Source of the DNA: HKCCE3408 sp038530555
GTDB taxonomy: Bacteria; Pseudomonadota; Alphaproteobacteria; Rhodobacterales; Rhodobacteraceae
DNA: 64,000 nucleotides
NCBI GenBank assembly: GCA_038530555.1
Contig: JBCBCN010000003.1
Span: 282,484-346,483 of the forward strand
Direction of reading: 5' to 3'
Part shown: positions 7,981 to 16,857 of the stretch, piece after piece
Layout: the number at the start of each line of letters is the position of its first letter
How positions within the stretch are numbered: the first letter of the stretch is position 1
Program-made: the position numbers and the translations under genes
The notes under the pieces: model-generated
What the model was told of the DNA's origin: nothing
Databases searched by the model: none
The model's input: the letters and a program-made list of their open reading frames with translations, nothing else

Positions 7981-8984
7981 ACACAGCTCCTATTGGCGAC
8001 CTTTCTCAAATCCTTCAAAGGCAAGCCCGCACGGCCAAGGCGCAAGCGGAGCTCAATCGCCTCGCGGATGAACTCTCTTCTGGACGCAAATCTGACATTG
8101 GCAGCTCTCTTCGCGGGAACTTTTCTGAACTCTCTTCTATTGAACGTGGTCTTAAAGTAACCGAAACTTACCGGATCGCCGCCGAAAGCGCAGGCTCATA
8201 TTTTTCAGCCATGCAGGATCTTCTGCAGTCAATGGAGGACACTACCGGGCGCGCCAGCGTCGACATTCTTGCTGCGGCAACTCGCGGTCAACGCTCGGAG
8301 ATCATGACGACGTTAGGGAGTTCGGAAGACGCGCTTTCAGCAAGTGTTTCGGCTTTGAACCAACGTATCTTTGGGCGCAGCGCTTTTGCAGGTACCGCGA
8401 CTGATCAACCCGCATTGATCAGTTCCGATCAGATGTTGGCGGAACTGGAAACAGCTTTGGTTGGGGTGCCTGACAGTGCCTCAATGATACAGATAGTCGA
8501 TGATTGGTTTATGCTTCCTGGCGGAGGCTATGAGATAGACGCTTATCTAGGCTCACTCGGAGCTGCCCCTGGTTTTGCGATAAACGAGGACGAGAGAGTA
8601 GGTTCGAACATTACTGCACTCGATCCTGGGATACGAAAGCAGTTGTCAGGGCTTGCACTGTCTGCCTTAGTTGCGCGGGAAGTCGGGCCCAGTGATGACG
8701 CTTCAGTCACGTCCTTAGCCGAGGCCGCCGCCTCACGCACACTTGAGGGCAATGATAAAATTATTGAGATTCGTTCGAATATTGGAATAGTTGAGGCAAG
8801 AATTGAGCAAACACTTACACGATATCAGGCTTCAGAAACTGCTCTTTCAATAAGACGAAACGATTTAGTCAACGCTGACCCGTTTCAAACGGCAACAGAA
8901 TTACAGGATGTGGAGTCCAGGTTAGAGAGTCTATTTTTAATCACTGCACGACTGTCGCGTCTCAGTCTATCGGAATATCTTTAG
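7977..8984 (+). CDS. flgL: Flagellar hook-associated protein 3 FlgL (flagellin-like)
   Basis: A 335-residue protein of the flagellin/FlgL family. N-terminal helices (LSQILQRQARTAKAQAELNR, then LADELSSGRKSDIG) and the C-terminal helical region (SALVAREVGPS to SLSEYL) match the two ends of flagellin-like proteins. It lacks the classic flagellin C-terminal motif, and its place directly after flgK supports the junction-protein assignment. FlgL sits between FlgK and the filament. It overlaps flgK by 4 bases and is followed after 1 base by flgI, so the cluster is very tight. Confidence 0.88.
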   Translation: MNTAPIGDLSQILQRQARTAKAQAELNRLADELSSGRKSDIGSSLRGNFSELSSIERGLKVTETYRIAAESAGSYFSAMQDLLQSMEDTTGRASVDILAAATRGQRSEIMTTLGSSEDALSASVSALNQRIFGRSAFAGTATDQPALISSDQMLAELETALVGVPDSASMIQIVDDWFMLPGGGYEIDAYLGSLGAAPGFAINEDERVGSNITALDPGIRKQLSGLALSALVAREVGPSDDASVTSLAEAAASRTLEGNDKIIEIRSNIGIVEARIEQTLTRYQASETALSIRRNDLVNADPFQTATELQDVESRLESLFLITARLSRLSLSEYL

Positions 8985-8985
8985 C

Positions 8986-10092
8986 ATGAGCCTTATTAGA
9001 TCACTGTTGGTATTAGTTCTTATATTTTTGCCGACTATTTCAGCGGGTACACCCGTACGGATTAAAGACCTCGTCGAGTTTGATGGTGTCCGTGGCAATG
9101 ATTTGATTGGCTATGGATTGGTTGTCGGCTTGAACGGATCGGGGGATGGCATACGCAACGCGCCGTTCACAGAAGAGATAATGACGAATATTCTCGAGCG
9201 ATTAGGTGTGAATGTATCCGGTGAACAATATCGACCAGAAAACGTAGCAGCTGTGTTCGTGACTTCAACGTTGCCTCCTTTCGCGCGTGCCGGATCGCAA
9301 ATTGACGTGACCGTATCGGCCATTGGAGATGCAAGTAGTCTTTTGGGTGGTACACTTGTAATGACCCCACTAACAGCCGCCGATGGTGAAATTTATGCTG
9401 TCGCTCAGGGCTCTGTTATAGCGGGCGGCGCCGCAGCTGAAGGCAATGGAGCAACTGTTGTACAAGGTGTTCCGACAGCAGGTTCAATCCCTTCTGGCGC
9501 CCGCGTTGAGCGAGAGGTCGATTTCGATCTCGACAGTCTGGCGAGTGTCCGTCTCGCGTTGCGAAGCCCAGACTTTACCACGGCCGCGCGAATTGAGTCC
9601 GCGATCAATGGTGCATTTGGGCGCTCAGTGGCCCGAATGCTTGACGCGGGGACTGTTGCCCTCGATGTGATCGCAACGCACGCGCCGTCACCGGCACACG
9701 CCCTCTTTTTGGTGGAAAATATCCTTGTCGAGCCCGAAACTCGCGCTCGTGTTGTTGTTGATCAGAGATCGGGGACCATTGTTTTAGGCGCAGACGTTCG
9801 GATCTCACAAGTGGCTGTCGCTCAGGGTAACCTGACACTAAGAGTCGAAGAAGAACCGATCGCAATACAACCAAACCCATTTGCCCAAGGTCAGTCTGTT
9901 GTTCTACCCCGAAGTAATGCAGAGATCGACGAAGCGCCGGGAACTGGGATTGCGGAAATCTCGGGCGGCGCGAATTTATCAGAGGTTGTTTCAGGCTTAA
10001 ACGCGCTTGGTGTTGCGCCGCGTGACATGATAGATATTTTAAGCGCTATTGAAGCGGCTGGCGCTCTTCATGCTGAATTTATTGTACGGTAG
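8986..10092 (+). CDS. flgI: Flagellar P-ring protein FlgI
   Basis: A 368-residue periplasmic protein with a Sec signal peptide (hydrophobic stretch of residues 3-19, cleavage near SAG). The mature part begins with VRIKDLVEFDGVRGNDLIGY, followed by GLVVGLNGSGDG, the hallmark of FlgI. The C-terminus ends LNALGVAPRDMIDILSAIEA, AGALHAEFIVR, also typical. FlgI forms the ring around the rod in the peptidoglycan layer. It is the last gene of the motB-flgEKLI series; about 470 A/T-rich bases without a gene and an IS remnant follow. Its L-ring partner flgH is in a different operon at 26176. Confidence 0.95.
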   Translation: MSLIRSLLVLVLIFLPTISAGTPVRIKDLVEFDGVRGNDLIGYGLVVGLNGSGDGIRNAPFTEEIMTNILERLGVNVSGEQYRPENVAAVFVTSTLPPFARAGSQIDVTVSAIGDASSLLGGTLVMTPLTAADGEIYAVAQGSVIAGGAAAEGNGATVVQGVPTAGSIPSGARVEREVDFDLDSLASVRLALRSPDFTTAARIESAINGAFGRSVARMLDAGTVALDVIATHAPSPAHALFLVENILVEPETRARVVVDQRSGTIVLGADVRISQVAVAQGNLTLRVEEEPIAIQPNPFAQGQSVVLPRSNAEIDEAPGTGIAEISGGANLSEVVSGLNALGVAPRDMIDILSAIEAAGALHAEFIVR

Positions 10093-10566
10093 GATTCTTT
10101 CAATATATAGTATTTTCCAATTTTCATTTTCTGATAATGGAATTACCTTTCGCGATTTAATCTAATTGACATCTCTTTTCACCAGAATTTTTTGTGGGTG
10201 ACTTAATTGAGTTTACATGAGATAAAAATCCTGTTGCTTAAGTGATTTCGTTTTAGATTATCATGGATTTGAGCTCTTAGCTGTAACGTTCTCACTGACG
10301 AGGGCGCTAAAAGGCACGTTGCATTTTAGATTTTCTCATGTATCACGCCGCACCGCACCACCAATCAGATCGCTGCTTTTGATCTCGAGCGTGTTCCGAA
10401 AATTCCTGGTTTAAATGATCAGATTGTGCAGACGTGCTCTTAAATCTGCTAGGCATATGCGCCGCACATCTGCCAGCTAATTCATAGAACTAATTGATGC
10501 TTCACAGTGCCTCAAAACTCATAACTCGCACTCTCATCAAAGGAAAATCCGTTCTTGAGCCACTTG
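10093..10566. other. A/T-rich intergenic stretch after flgI
   Basis: No reading frame with coding character was seen between the flgI stop and the IS3 remnant. The DNA is A/T-rich with short homopolymer runs. No clear intrinsic terminator for the flgI transcript could be recognised. The region probably arose with the decay of the neighbouring insertion element. Confidence 0.5.
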
Positions 10567-11428
10567 TTCAAGCGGGACGCGGTGCATCATATCACGGTGG
10601 GTGAGTATACGGTATCGCGTGTGTCCCGACGCTTGGGGTTAGCAAGCATTCCCTCTACAAGGGAGTAAAGCTATTCGCCGAAAGGTCGCCGAAGCCAGGG
10701 CTTGGACCAAAAGGTTGAGAACCAGCGCCTTTAGTGCGAGCTGGCACGGGTGACCGAGGAGCGCGACATTTCAAAAAGGGATGAGATGATTTACCGCCAT
10801 TGGTCCGAGGACAATGGTCGAACGCGTACTTCGTGCGAGAGGTCCAATGAAGTCCGTTTTCATCTGGGCTCATCGCGAGAAGTTCGGCATCCGAGCCATT
10901 TGCAACGTATTACGGGTTCATTTCTCCCGCTTCTATGCATGGCTTCAGGAACAGTTGAGTCACCGAGCGCAAGAGGATGCTCGTCTGACCCGGCTTATTC
11001 GGTAGGCCTGGGCAGAAAGTGGCAAGGTCTATGACTGTCTCAAGCCGACGGATGATCTGAGTCCCTCTCGTGACATTGCTTACGCAATGCGGTATAGGCA
11101 GCAGGCCACTGCGCCCAATTCAGCACCCCTGAATGGCAGACCTTCCCCCACCAGCACGACCTTGAGCCAAGCACAAGCTAACGCGGTAACTGGCCTCACT
11201 CGGGAGCAGGCTTAGCATGCGCCTGCCGGGCAGCGGACCATGCTACCGCCGAAAGCTTCTTCTAGCTCCGGAAGCGCGAGAGCATCCGCCGACGGGCAAA
11301 CCTGACACGCAACGCACCAAGGCAGGACGACTTTGAGTGGCGTGGGGTGTTCTACAATCTAACGCGTACGCAAACGAACAACAGCAGGTTACCGCTCATT
11401 GATTTCAAAATCAGACAGCAAAAACAGA
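10567..11428 (+). mobile_element. Decayed IS3-family insertion element (frameshifted orfA/orfB, centre lost)
   Basis: Three separated blocks match an IS3-family transposase in order. First, an OrfA helix-turn-helix piece from about 10567 (FKRDAVHH, then after a frameshift LGVSKHSLYK) and its coiled-coil end ARVTEERDISKR, interrupted by TAG. Second, the OrfB start at 10847 (MKSVFIWAHREKFGIRAICN, then VLRVHFSRFYAWLQE), ended by TAG at 11003-11005 although similarity continues as AWAESGKVYD. Third, the OrfB end from about 11231 (ATAESFF, stop, LRKRESIRRR, then FYNLTRT and DFKIRQQ). The central integrase core with the first two catalytic acidic residues is missing. No terminal inverted repeats or target duplication were identified. 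It cannot encode an active transposase. Confidence 0.75.
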
Positions 11429-11849
11429 AAGAGCACGGTGACAAAGAAACGAAGAGAAAGCAAAAATGCCACGTGCCATCGTCGTCTTTTTGAGTATCTT
11501 CGAAAACTTGGCTTTGGCAAGAGATCGTCGTAACTCCCCATGCCACTCACGTTGCGAGAATTTTCACGAGACGACATGCTGCATCAAATCGGATACAAGC
11601 GCAAACTAGAGTTCACACTCGCGAATTAAAAGTTCTGGGACGCCACGAGCAAAAAATTGATGCTCAAGAGATTTCAACCAAGGTCTTTCAATTTCCAGCA
11701 GATTGCTTGTAGAAGCGAGCCCAAAACACAACTGTGAGTTTTACTTATTAAATGGATATCCTGGCGATTTGAGAATTATTTTCATTTTTCCCGTCTTCGA
11801 AAAAATTTCTTCTAATACCAAATTTTTTTGAATATTTCTTGGATAAATT
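11429..11849. other. Intergenic stretch between the IS remnant and the fliP-side operon
   Basis: About 420 bases with no convincing gene. Short open frames on the minus strand have low-complexity hydrophobic and cysteine-rich translations and were rejected. The last about 100 bases next to the convergent orphan gene are very A/T-rich, and T-runs there could support termination of leftward transcription, but no strong hairpin was seen. Confidence 0.4.
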
Positions 11850-12395
11850 TTAATTTTTCTTTGATGCCATCTTTATGAATCTTATTACGTTTCGTGCCTT
11901 CTTTCCTGAAAATGCACGTAGAAGATCCCTTTTCTCTTCTACCGGGAGCGCTCTGATGAATCTTGCAACTACTGCTGGATGTTCCGATGTCATGTTACCC
12001 GATGAAATCGAAACGGCGAATAGAGCATCTATCTTGTTTAGATCGACGCTTGTAACGCTACCGTATGATCCATTGCGGCCTGAGTTGACAATGGCTTTTT
12101 CATTATTCTCAAAAATTGAATAATCGAAACTTTTATCATCATTTCTTTCTATTTCATTGAATTTTTCAGTTTGATGCATTTCGCTCGAAGTATCAGCTTT
12201 CTCTCTAACATGGCGGCCTCCTCCATGAACTGCCATTGCCGACACTAAGCGATCTATTAGGCTTCCCTCATAATCATGCTCATTTACTTCATTATTCGGC
12301 TCCAGTACGAGGCCGGATTTTTCAAATCTTGCTCGCTCACTTGCAGTGAGTATTGAGGCTAGCATCGCAGCTCTTTCGGCTCTGAATTTTGGCAT
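11850..12395 (-). CDS. Hypothetical protein at the end of the fliF-fliP operon (weak FliG/MgtE-like motif)
   Basis: A 181-residue protein of unknown function, 10 bases after fliP and the last gene of the leftward fliF-fliH-fliN-fliP transcript. No signal peptide or membrane segment is visible. The middle (about 60-110) is polar and probably disordered. The last about 55 residues (SEHPAVVARFIRALPVEEKR, then DLLRAFSGKK) resemble the EHPQxIAxxLxxLP repeat of the FliG middle domain and MgtE-N/MotE helices. The N-terminus (MPKFRAERAAMLASILTASE) is helical. Because no normal FliG is encoded in the window, a divergent switch-ring role is possible, but this rests on one short motif. Base use is more A/T-rich than in neighbouring fli genes. 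Confidence 0.7.
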   Translation of the reverse strand: MPKFRAERAAMLASILTASERARFEKSGLVLEPNNEVNEHDYEGSLIDRLVSAMAVHGGGRHVREKADTSSEMHQTEKFNEIERNDDKSFDYSIFENNEKAIVNSGRNGSYGSVTSVDLNKIDALFAVSISSGNMTSEHPAVVARFIRALPVEEKRDLLRAFSGKKARNVIRFIKMASKKN

Positions 12396-12405
12396 AACCT
12401 TTTTC

Positions 12406-13128
12406 CTAAAAGTAACTTCTCACGAGCGCGCCGGTCAGCAAAGACCAACCATCGGCGACAACAAAAAAGGCTAACTTGAATGGCAGAGAAACAATGGCTG
12501 GCGGGACCATCATCATGCCCATCGACATCAAAATGGCAGCGGCAACTAGATCGATAATTAGGAAGGGCAAAAAGATTAAAAATCCGATCTGAAACGCCCT
12601 TTCAACTTCGCTCAGCATGAATGCGGGAATAAGGATAGAAGCATCCGGTACCGTGTTTTCACCAACTCCCCGGAGGTTTTTCAGGCTAGTGAGCGTTGCT
12701 GAATCTACTCGAGACAGCATGAACTCTTGGAAGGGACTATACGCCAGGCCGAATGCTTCGGGAGTATCAATCTCACCGTTCAAGAGTGGGAAAATACCGA
12801 GTGCGTATGCCTCTTCGAAGACGGGCGACATTACAAAGTAGGTCAAAAAGAGGGCGAGGCTCACGATCAGCATGTTCGGCGGCGATTGTTGTAAACCTAT
12901 GGCTTGGCGTAGAATGGAAAGCACAGTGACTATAAAGGGAAAGCACGTAACCATCACTGCGAGCCCAGGAGCAATACTCAAGACCGTAATGAGGGCGATC
13001 AGTTGCAAAGAGCGCGCAGTGAGGGAAGCGTCATCGCCCAGATCGATTGCGATATCTTGAGCGGATACGGCGCTTGGCAATATGAGTAAAATGGTGACAA
13101 TTAAGATTGTCTGAAATGATAATCTCAT
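12406..13128 (-). CDS. fliP: Flagellar export gate protein FliP
   Basis: A 240-residue inner-membrane protein of the flagellar type III export gate, which assembles with FliQ and FliR. It begins with a cleavable-signal-like stretch (MRLSFQTILIVTILLILPSA), as in enteric FliP. It carries the family signatures MVTCFPFIVTVLSILRQAIG, QSPPNMLIVSLALFLT and FLPFLIIDLVAAAILMSMGM, then MMVPP. The ATG at 13128 was preferred because it follows the fliN stop by 4 bases; an upstream in-frame start at 13155 would overlap fliN. FliQ (29178 region) and FliR (23434) are encoded elsewhere in the cluster, so the usual fliPQR order is broken. No FliO was recognised. Confidence 0.94.
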   Translation of the reverse strand: MRLSFQTILIVTILLILPSAVSAQDIAIDLGDDASLTARSLQLIALITVLSIAPGLAVMVTCFPFIVTVLSILRQAIGLQQSPPNMLIVSLALFLTYFVMSPVFEEAYALGIFPLLNGEIDTPEAFGLAYSPFQEFMLSRVDSATLTSLKNLRGVGENTVPDASILIPAFMLSEVERAFQIGFLIFLPFLIIDLVAAAILMSMGMMMVPPAIVSLPFKLAFFVVADGWSLLTGALVRSYF

Positions 13129-13132
13129 TGAG

Positions 13133-13411
13133 CTATTCCGCTTCGCCCAAGTCAACGACCTCGGTCAAGCGCACCGCCAATGTTCCAGCTTGACCATCTT
13201 CTTGCTCAATAAGCTCGCCAATAGCCACAACGCGGTCGCCAATCATGATCTCCACCGGGTCTTCGATTCTGGTGTCGAGAGCGAGGACATCATCTCGATT
13301 GAACGCGACCAATTCAGCCAACGTCGGCCGAGCGCGACCAACACAGACACGCATTTCAATCGGCACACCCCTTAGGGCCGAGCGTGATTTCCCAAGGTCG
13401 ACACTGCTCAT
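13133..13411 (-). CDS. fliN: Flagellar motor switch protein FliN (SpoA domain only)
   Basis: A 92-residue protein that is essentially a single SpoA/SURF domain (GVPIEMRVCVGRARPTLAEL, then VDLGEAE at the end). FliN forms the base of the C-ring and helps dock export substrates delivered by FliH. The short length lacks the N-terminal extension of many FliN proteins. It overlaps fliH by 4 bases and precedes fliP. No FliM, its usual C-ring partner, was found in the window, so the partner must be encoded elsewhere or be very divergent. Confidence 0.88.
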   Translation of the reverse strand: MSSVDLGKSRSALRGVPIEMRVCVGRARPTLAELVAFNRDDVLALDTRIEDPVEIMIGDRVVAIGELIEQEDGQAGTLAVRLTEVVDLGEAE

Positions 13412-14025
13412 GTACGTTTACCCTTCACGTTTTGGCTGGTTGATATCTGTTCTTTCGAAAATTCCTCGATTGAACGAGATATTTCTAAAATAGCTCGAGA
13501 GAGATCGACCTCATGGCGTTCTACGCCGATATGGAGACTGACCTGCGATGCAGCATAGGCCGGCTCGGGGCGAAGACGCACTTCGGATGTTTCGGCTTCG
13601 AGAAGGAGTTCCAAGGTCGGGATTGTCGCGGGGGCTGCCACGAGTTCGGGCTTGAGGTCCGTTGCATTTCGAATGATCGGAAGCAACTGATCGTGAATGA
13701 CAGCGACTAGGCCTTCTTTGGCGAGCGCGGGCAGAACCTGTTGGACTATGGCTGTCAATAAATCCCGTATTGAATTGAGAACATCCTCGCGGGCCTCGCC
13801 TAATGTGACATCCAACCCCTTCAAACTTTGCGCGAGATCCGAACTCACAGCGGCGGCACTGTCGGATTGCGCTTTGTGGCAGTCCTCCCAACCGCTTTCA
13901 TAGCCCTTCTCGAATGCGCCATCGCGAATGACATCGATATCGACTTCAATTTGGGGTGCAGCATCGACGGCTGGCTCTGCTTTTGGCTGCGAACCAAAGT
14001 CATCTAAGTTGAGAAGGCGGCTCAT
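13408..14025 (-). CDS. fliH: FliH-like flagellar export ATPase regulator
   Basis: A 205-residue acidic protein between fliF and fliN. The residue 35-120 region is helical (GAFEKGYESGWEDCHKAQSD followed by a long heptad-like segment), the usual FliH stalk. The C-terminal part (LELLLEAETSEVRLRPEPAY) resembles the FliH/V-ATPase E-subunit globular domain. FliH binds the ATPase FliI and brings it to FliN and the gate. Sequence conservation of FliH is always weak, so position carries much of the call. It overlaps both fliF and fliN by 4 bases. Confidence 0.72.
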   Translation of the reverse strand: MSRLLNLDDFGSQPKAEPAVDAAPQIEVDIDVIRDGAFEKGYESGWEDCHKAQSDSAAAVSSDLAQSLKGLDVTLGEAREDVLNSIRDLLTAIVQQVLPALAKEGLVAVIHDQLLPIIRNATDLKPELVAAPATIPTLELLLEAETSEVRLRPEPAYAASQVSLHIGVERHEVDLSRAILEISRSIEEFSKEQISTSQNVKGKRT

Positions 14026-15695
14026 CGCGTGCTCTCCTCGTCTTCTTCTTCCATCCAGCTACGGAGAATTTCAACTGTCTCGGCCTCCCGTTCTTGGATG
14101 AGCCGACGTAATCGCTCCACCGGATCATCATCTGAGTCACCAGGAGCGTCCGCTGCCCCGATTATCTCCCCGTCCCAAGAAGGTGTTGCATCCAAACTCG
14201 GCAGCCCTCCACCAAGCGACGCAAGATCTGGCAAACCGTCGGCTGCGCCCGAACTTGGAGGCATTTCACCTGCTGGACCTGCCGCATCGGAACGTCCAAA
14301 ATCGGGTAGAGATGTGGGCTGTTGCGTTGCCATTTGCAGGGCACCTGAGCTAGCCGATGCCATCAGCGCAGGCCGAAGCACTCCAAAAACCAATGCTGCC
14401 ACGACGGCTGCAAGCAGGGCGAACTGCACGATCTGCGTCAAATCTAGATTCGCGAAAGCCCCGCTACTCGTTGCTTCAACGGCCGTATCGGGCAAGACTT
14501 CGAATGCCATTGAGCGGATCGTAACCTGGTCGCCACGCGCTTCGTCATAGCCGATTGCGGTACGAACGAGATCGCCAAGCATCGACAGCTCTTCCTCGCT
14601 CCTGGGAACAATGGTCTCTAGGCCGTTGGCGTCGACGCTTGACACCCCGTTGACCAAAACTGCGACGGAAATTCGGCGGATGTCGCCCGGTCCCGTCTCG
14701 ATTTCGCGTTGGATTTCAGAGATGTCATAGGCGACCCGCTCTCGCGTTTCCGTGCCTTGTTCTGATGAACTATCTCCGTTGCCCTGAGTGTCACCTTCTG
14801 GGAGATTTGAGGCAACCGTTACCGAGCCGCTACCGGCATTGCTGCTGGAATTGCTGCGCTCTTCGGTGTCGGTCGAAATCACAACTCGGCTGTCTGGGTC
14901 AATTCGACGCTCAAGCACAGTCTCACGTGCCGATTGAATGTCGACATTGACCTCGACCATCGCATTGCCCAACCCGACACGCGCTGAGATCAGGCGTTCG
15001 ATATTATGACGCATGGCTTCGGCGCGGGTTGCGCTATGCGCAGCCATGGTCTCCGAGCCGGTGGTGCCGACCACTATACCGCTATCTGCATCAATGACCG
15101 TGACTGCCGTGTGTGAGAGGCCGGGAACAGCGGAAGATACAAGAAACTGAACAGATCTTGCCAAAGGCTCAGGAACACCGGAACTCGACGGTCGCAAAGT
15201 AACCGATGCCGTTACTTCCTGGCGGGAAATAAAGGGCTGATTTGACGTGTTGCCAATATGGACGCGGGCGGATCGCACCAGTGGACTGGCCACGATCGTT
15301 CGCGCCAATTCGCCTTCCTTTGCCCGCCAATATGCGGCATCGAACATTTGCGCTGTCGTTCCAAACCCTGGAAGGCTATCTAGTAATTCATAGCCGGCTG
15401 CGCCGTTTGCGGGCAGGCCGTCACCGGCCAAGGCCATTCGCAGCCCATCGCGCTCCGATTGATCAACGTAAATCGCATCGCTGCGAATTTCATATTGCAT
15501 GCCGCGCGCTTCGATTGCGGAGACGACTTCACCAGCGGCCGTGGAATCCAGGCCGGAGTAAAGTAAAGCCATAGTGGGCGTAGAGGCGACGCGGAACATA
15601 ATAAAAAGCATCACGGCAATTGCAGCCGACGCTCCAACGAACACCGCCCGCGCACGCGGGTCCATGGTCGTCCATCTAAGCGAAAGTTGTTCCAC
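14022..15695 (-). CDS. fliF: Flagellar MS-ring protein FliF
   Basis: A 557-residue inner-membrane ring protein, of normal length for the family. There is an N-terminal membrane segment at about 16-36 and ring-building motifs (ALLYSGLDSTAAGEVVSAIE, then YRAKEGELARTI-like YWRAKEGELA and SVTLRP). A periplasmic loop rich in S, G and T follows near 280-310, then a second membrane segment near 425-445. The cytoplasmic tail ends REAETVEILRSWMEEEDEES, closely resembling the C-terminal FliG-binding tail of FliF. This implies that a FliG partner exists although none was recognised here. It heads the leftward fliF-fliH-fliN-fliP operon, divergent from fliL with a CtrA-like site between. Confidence 0.95.
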   Translation of the reverse strand: MEQLSLRWTTMDPRARAVFVGASAAIAVMLFIMFRVASTPTMALLYSGLDSTAAGEVVSAIEARGMQYEIRSDAIYVDQSERDGLRMALAGDGLPANGAAGYELLDSLPGFGTTAQMFDAAYWRAKEGELARTIVASPLVRSARVHIGNTSNQPFISRQEVTASVTLRPSSSGVPEPLARSVQFLVSSAVPGLSHTAVTVIDADSGIVVGTTGSETMAAHSATRAEAMRHNIERLISARVGLGNAMVEVNVDIQSARETVLERRIDPDSRVVISTDTEERSNSSSNAGSGSVTVASNLPEGDTQGNGDSSSEQGTETRERVAYDISEIQREIETGPGDIRRISVAVLVNGVSSVDANGLETIVPRSEEELSMLGDLVRTAIGYDEARGDQVTIRSMAFEVLPDTAVEATSSGAFANLDLTQIVQFALLAAVVAALVFGVLRPALMASASSGALQMATQQPTSLPDFGRSDAAGPAGEMPPSSGAADGLPDLASLGGGLPSLDATPSWDGEIIGAADAPGDSDDDPVERLRRLIQEREAETVEILRSWMEEEDEESTR

Positions 15696-15753
15696 CTATC
15701 ACCTCGAATCGAATGCCTTCTGGCGCTCAGTCGTTGAATTAGACCGAGGTCGC

Positions 15754-15768
15754 TTAACAATCGGTTAG
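15754..15768. promoter_or_regulatory. Candidate CtrA binding site between fliF and fliL
   Basis: TTAA at 15754-15757 and TTAG at 15765-15768 are separated by 7 bases, one mismatch from the CtrA core. It lies in the 122-base divergent gap, 50 bases before the fliL start and about 60 bases before fliF, so one site could serve both operons. Confidence 0.55.
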
Positions 15769-15817
15769 TTCTGAATCGTTAGACCTAATCCGGAACATTT
15801 GAGAGGAGCGCGGCTAA

Positions 15818-16348
15818 ATGGCAGCGGAAGCCGACCCGCAAGACGAACCCGCCAAGAAAAAAAAGGGATTGCTTATCCCTTTGCTGTTGGGCGTTTTTCT
15901 GGCGCTTAGTGGCGGCGGCGCGGGTTTCTGGGCTGTCACATCCGGCCCACTCGCCAGCCTCGGCAACCCGAGCGGCGAGGCGGCGGAGTTAGACGATGAT
16001 GCTTCGGAGGATGCGGGCGATGAGCCGGGCGAAGGGCCAGCTCCCGTGGCCGTGGCATTTGTTCCACTGGATACGGTGACGATCTCACTTGGCGGGCAAA
16101 GCGTGCACCGTCACTTGATCTTTTCTGCACAATTGGAAGTTGACCCGATCTATCTCGAGGAAGTTGAAACACTGAAACCCCGAATTTTAGATGTGCTGAA
16201 TTCCTACCTGCGCATCGTTGGTGTCGATGAATTAAGCGAACCTTCAAGCTTGGTGCGTATGCGGTCCCAAATGCTTCACCGTATCCAGATCGTTTCAGGA
16301 GAGGGCCGCGTACGTGATCTTCTCATTACACAATTCGTGGTGAACTGA
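15818..16348 (+). CDS. fliL: Flagellar basal body-associated protein FliL
   Basis: A 176-residue single-span membrane protein. A short cytoplasmic KKKKG stretch is followed by a membrane segment at about 17-40, an acidic low-complexity linker (DDDASEDAGDEPGEG), and the periplasmic FliL domain (RHLIFSAQLEVDPIYLEEVE, then RMRSQMLHRIQIV and a VNFLVT-like end LITQFVVN). FliL surrounds the stator and supports torque under load. A strong ribosome site (GAGAGGAG) precedes the ATG. The stop overlaps the next gene by 1 base. A second FliL-like protein is encoded at 25609-26166. Confidence 0.9.
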   Translation: MAAEADPQDEPAKKKKGLLIPLLLGVFLALSGGGAGFWAVTSGPLASLGNPSGEAAELDDDASEDAGDEPGEGPAPVAVAFVPLDTVTISLGGQSVHRHLIFSAQLEVDPIYLEEVETLKPRILDVLNSYLRIVGVDELSEPSSLVRMRSQMLHRIQIVSGEGRVRDLLITQFVVN

Positions 16349-16857
16349 TGGTTGGATTGATTTCAGATCTCTTGCTGTTGCTGGCCGCGCTCGGAGCGGG
16401 CGCATACTGCCTGGTTTTGTCGAAACGATTGACGCGGTTGTCGTCGATCGACAAAGGGCTCGGCGGAGCGATCGCTGTCTTGTCAGCGCAAGTCGATGAC
16501 ATGACAAAAGTTCTAGCAGAAGCTCGCGGCGCATCTGATACGTCCGCCAAAAGGCTCTCCGCCCTCATGAAAGACGCAGAGAACCTGGCCAACGATCTCG
16601 AGATCATGCTTGCGGCGTGCCACGATCTTCCAGAACAGGCGGCGACGTCCGCGCAGGCTTCGTCGCAACAGGACAACTCATCCGATGCCACGGTGGAGCA
16701 CCTGGCGCCTGAGGGAATATCATCGACAAGCCCTGTAGTGGACACCTCGGAACTGTCGAAAGACAGCGAAGCAACCTTTGGATCGCGTCGCAGCCGGGAA
16801 CAGTCTAACGAAGCGATTTTCCGGCGGCGTAGTACGTTGCAGGAGGCCGCAGAATGA
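16348..16857 (+). CDS. Flagellar-operon membrane protein of unknown function (DUF6468-like)
   Basis: A 169-residue protein between fliL and motE. Residues 1-25 form a membrane segment (VGLISDLLLLLAALGAGAYC). They are followed by a helical region with coiled-coil character (about 35-95, with LSSIDKGLGGAIAVLSAQVD and DTSAKRLSALMKDAEN) and a polar, probably disordered tail. The arrangement is like the small DUF6468-type proteins next to fliL in other alphaproteobacteria; this family placement is from memory and tentative. Overlap with fliL (1 base) and motE (4 bases) shows it is part of the motor operon. A structural or stator-associated role is plausible. Confidence 0.68.
   Translation: MVGLISDLLLLLAALGAGAYCLVLSKRLTRLSSIDKGLGGAIAVLSAQVDDMTKVLAEARGASDTSAKRLSALMKDAENLANDLEIMLAACHDLPEQAATSAQASSQQDNSSDATVEHLAPEGISSTSPVVDTSELSKDSEATFGSRRSREQSNEAIFRRRSTLQEAAE

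Noticed and set aside
11352..11577. Small minus-strand open frames after the IS remnant
   Set aside because: Low-complexity Phe/Leu/Cys-rich translations without start signals; they are antisense to the IS remnant end and spacer.
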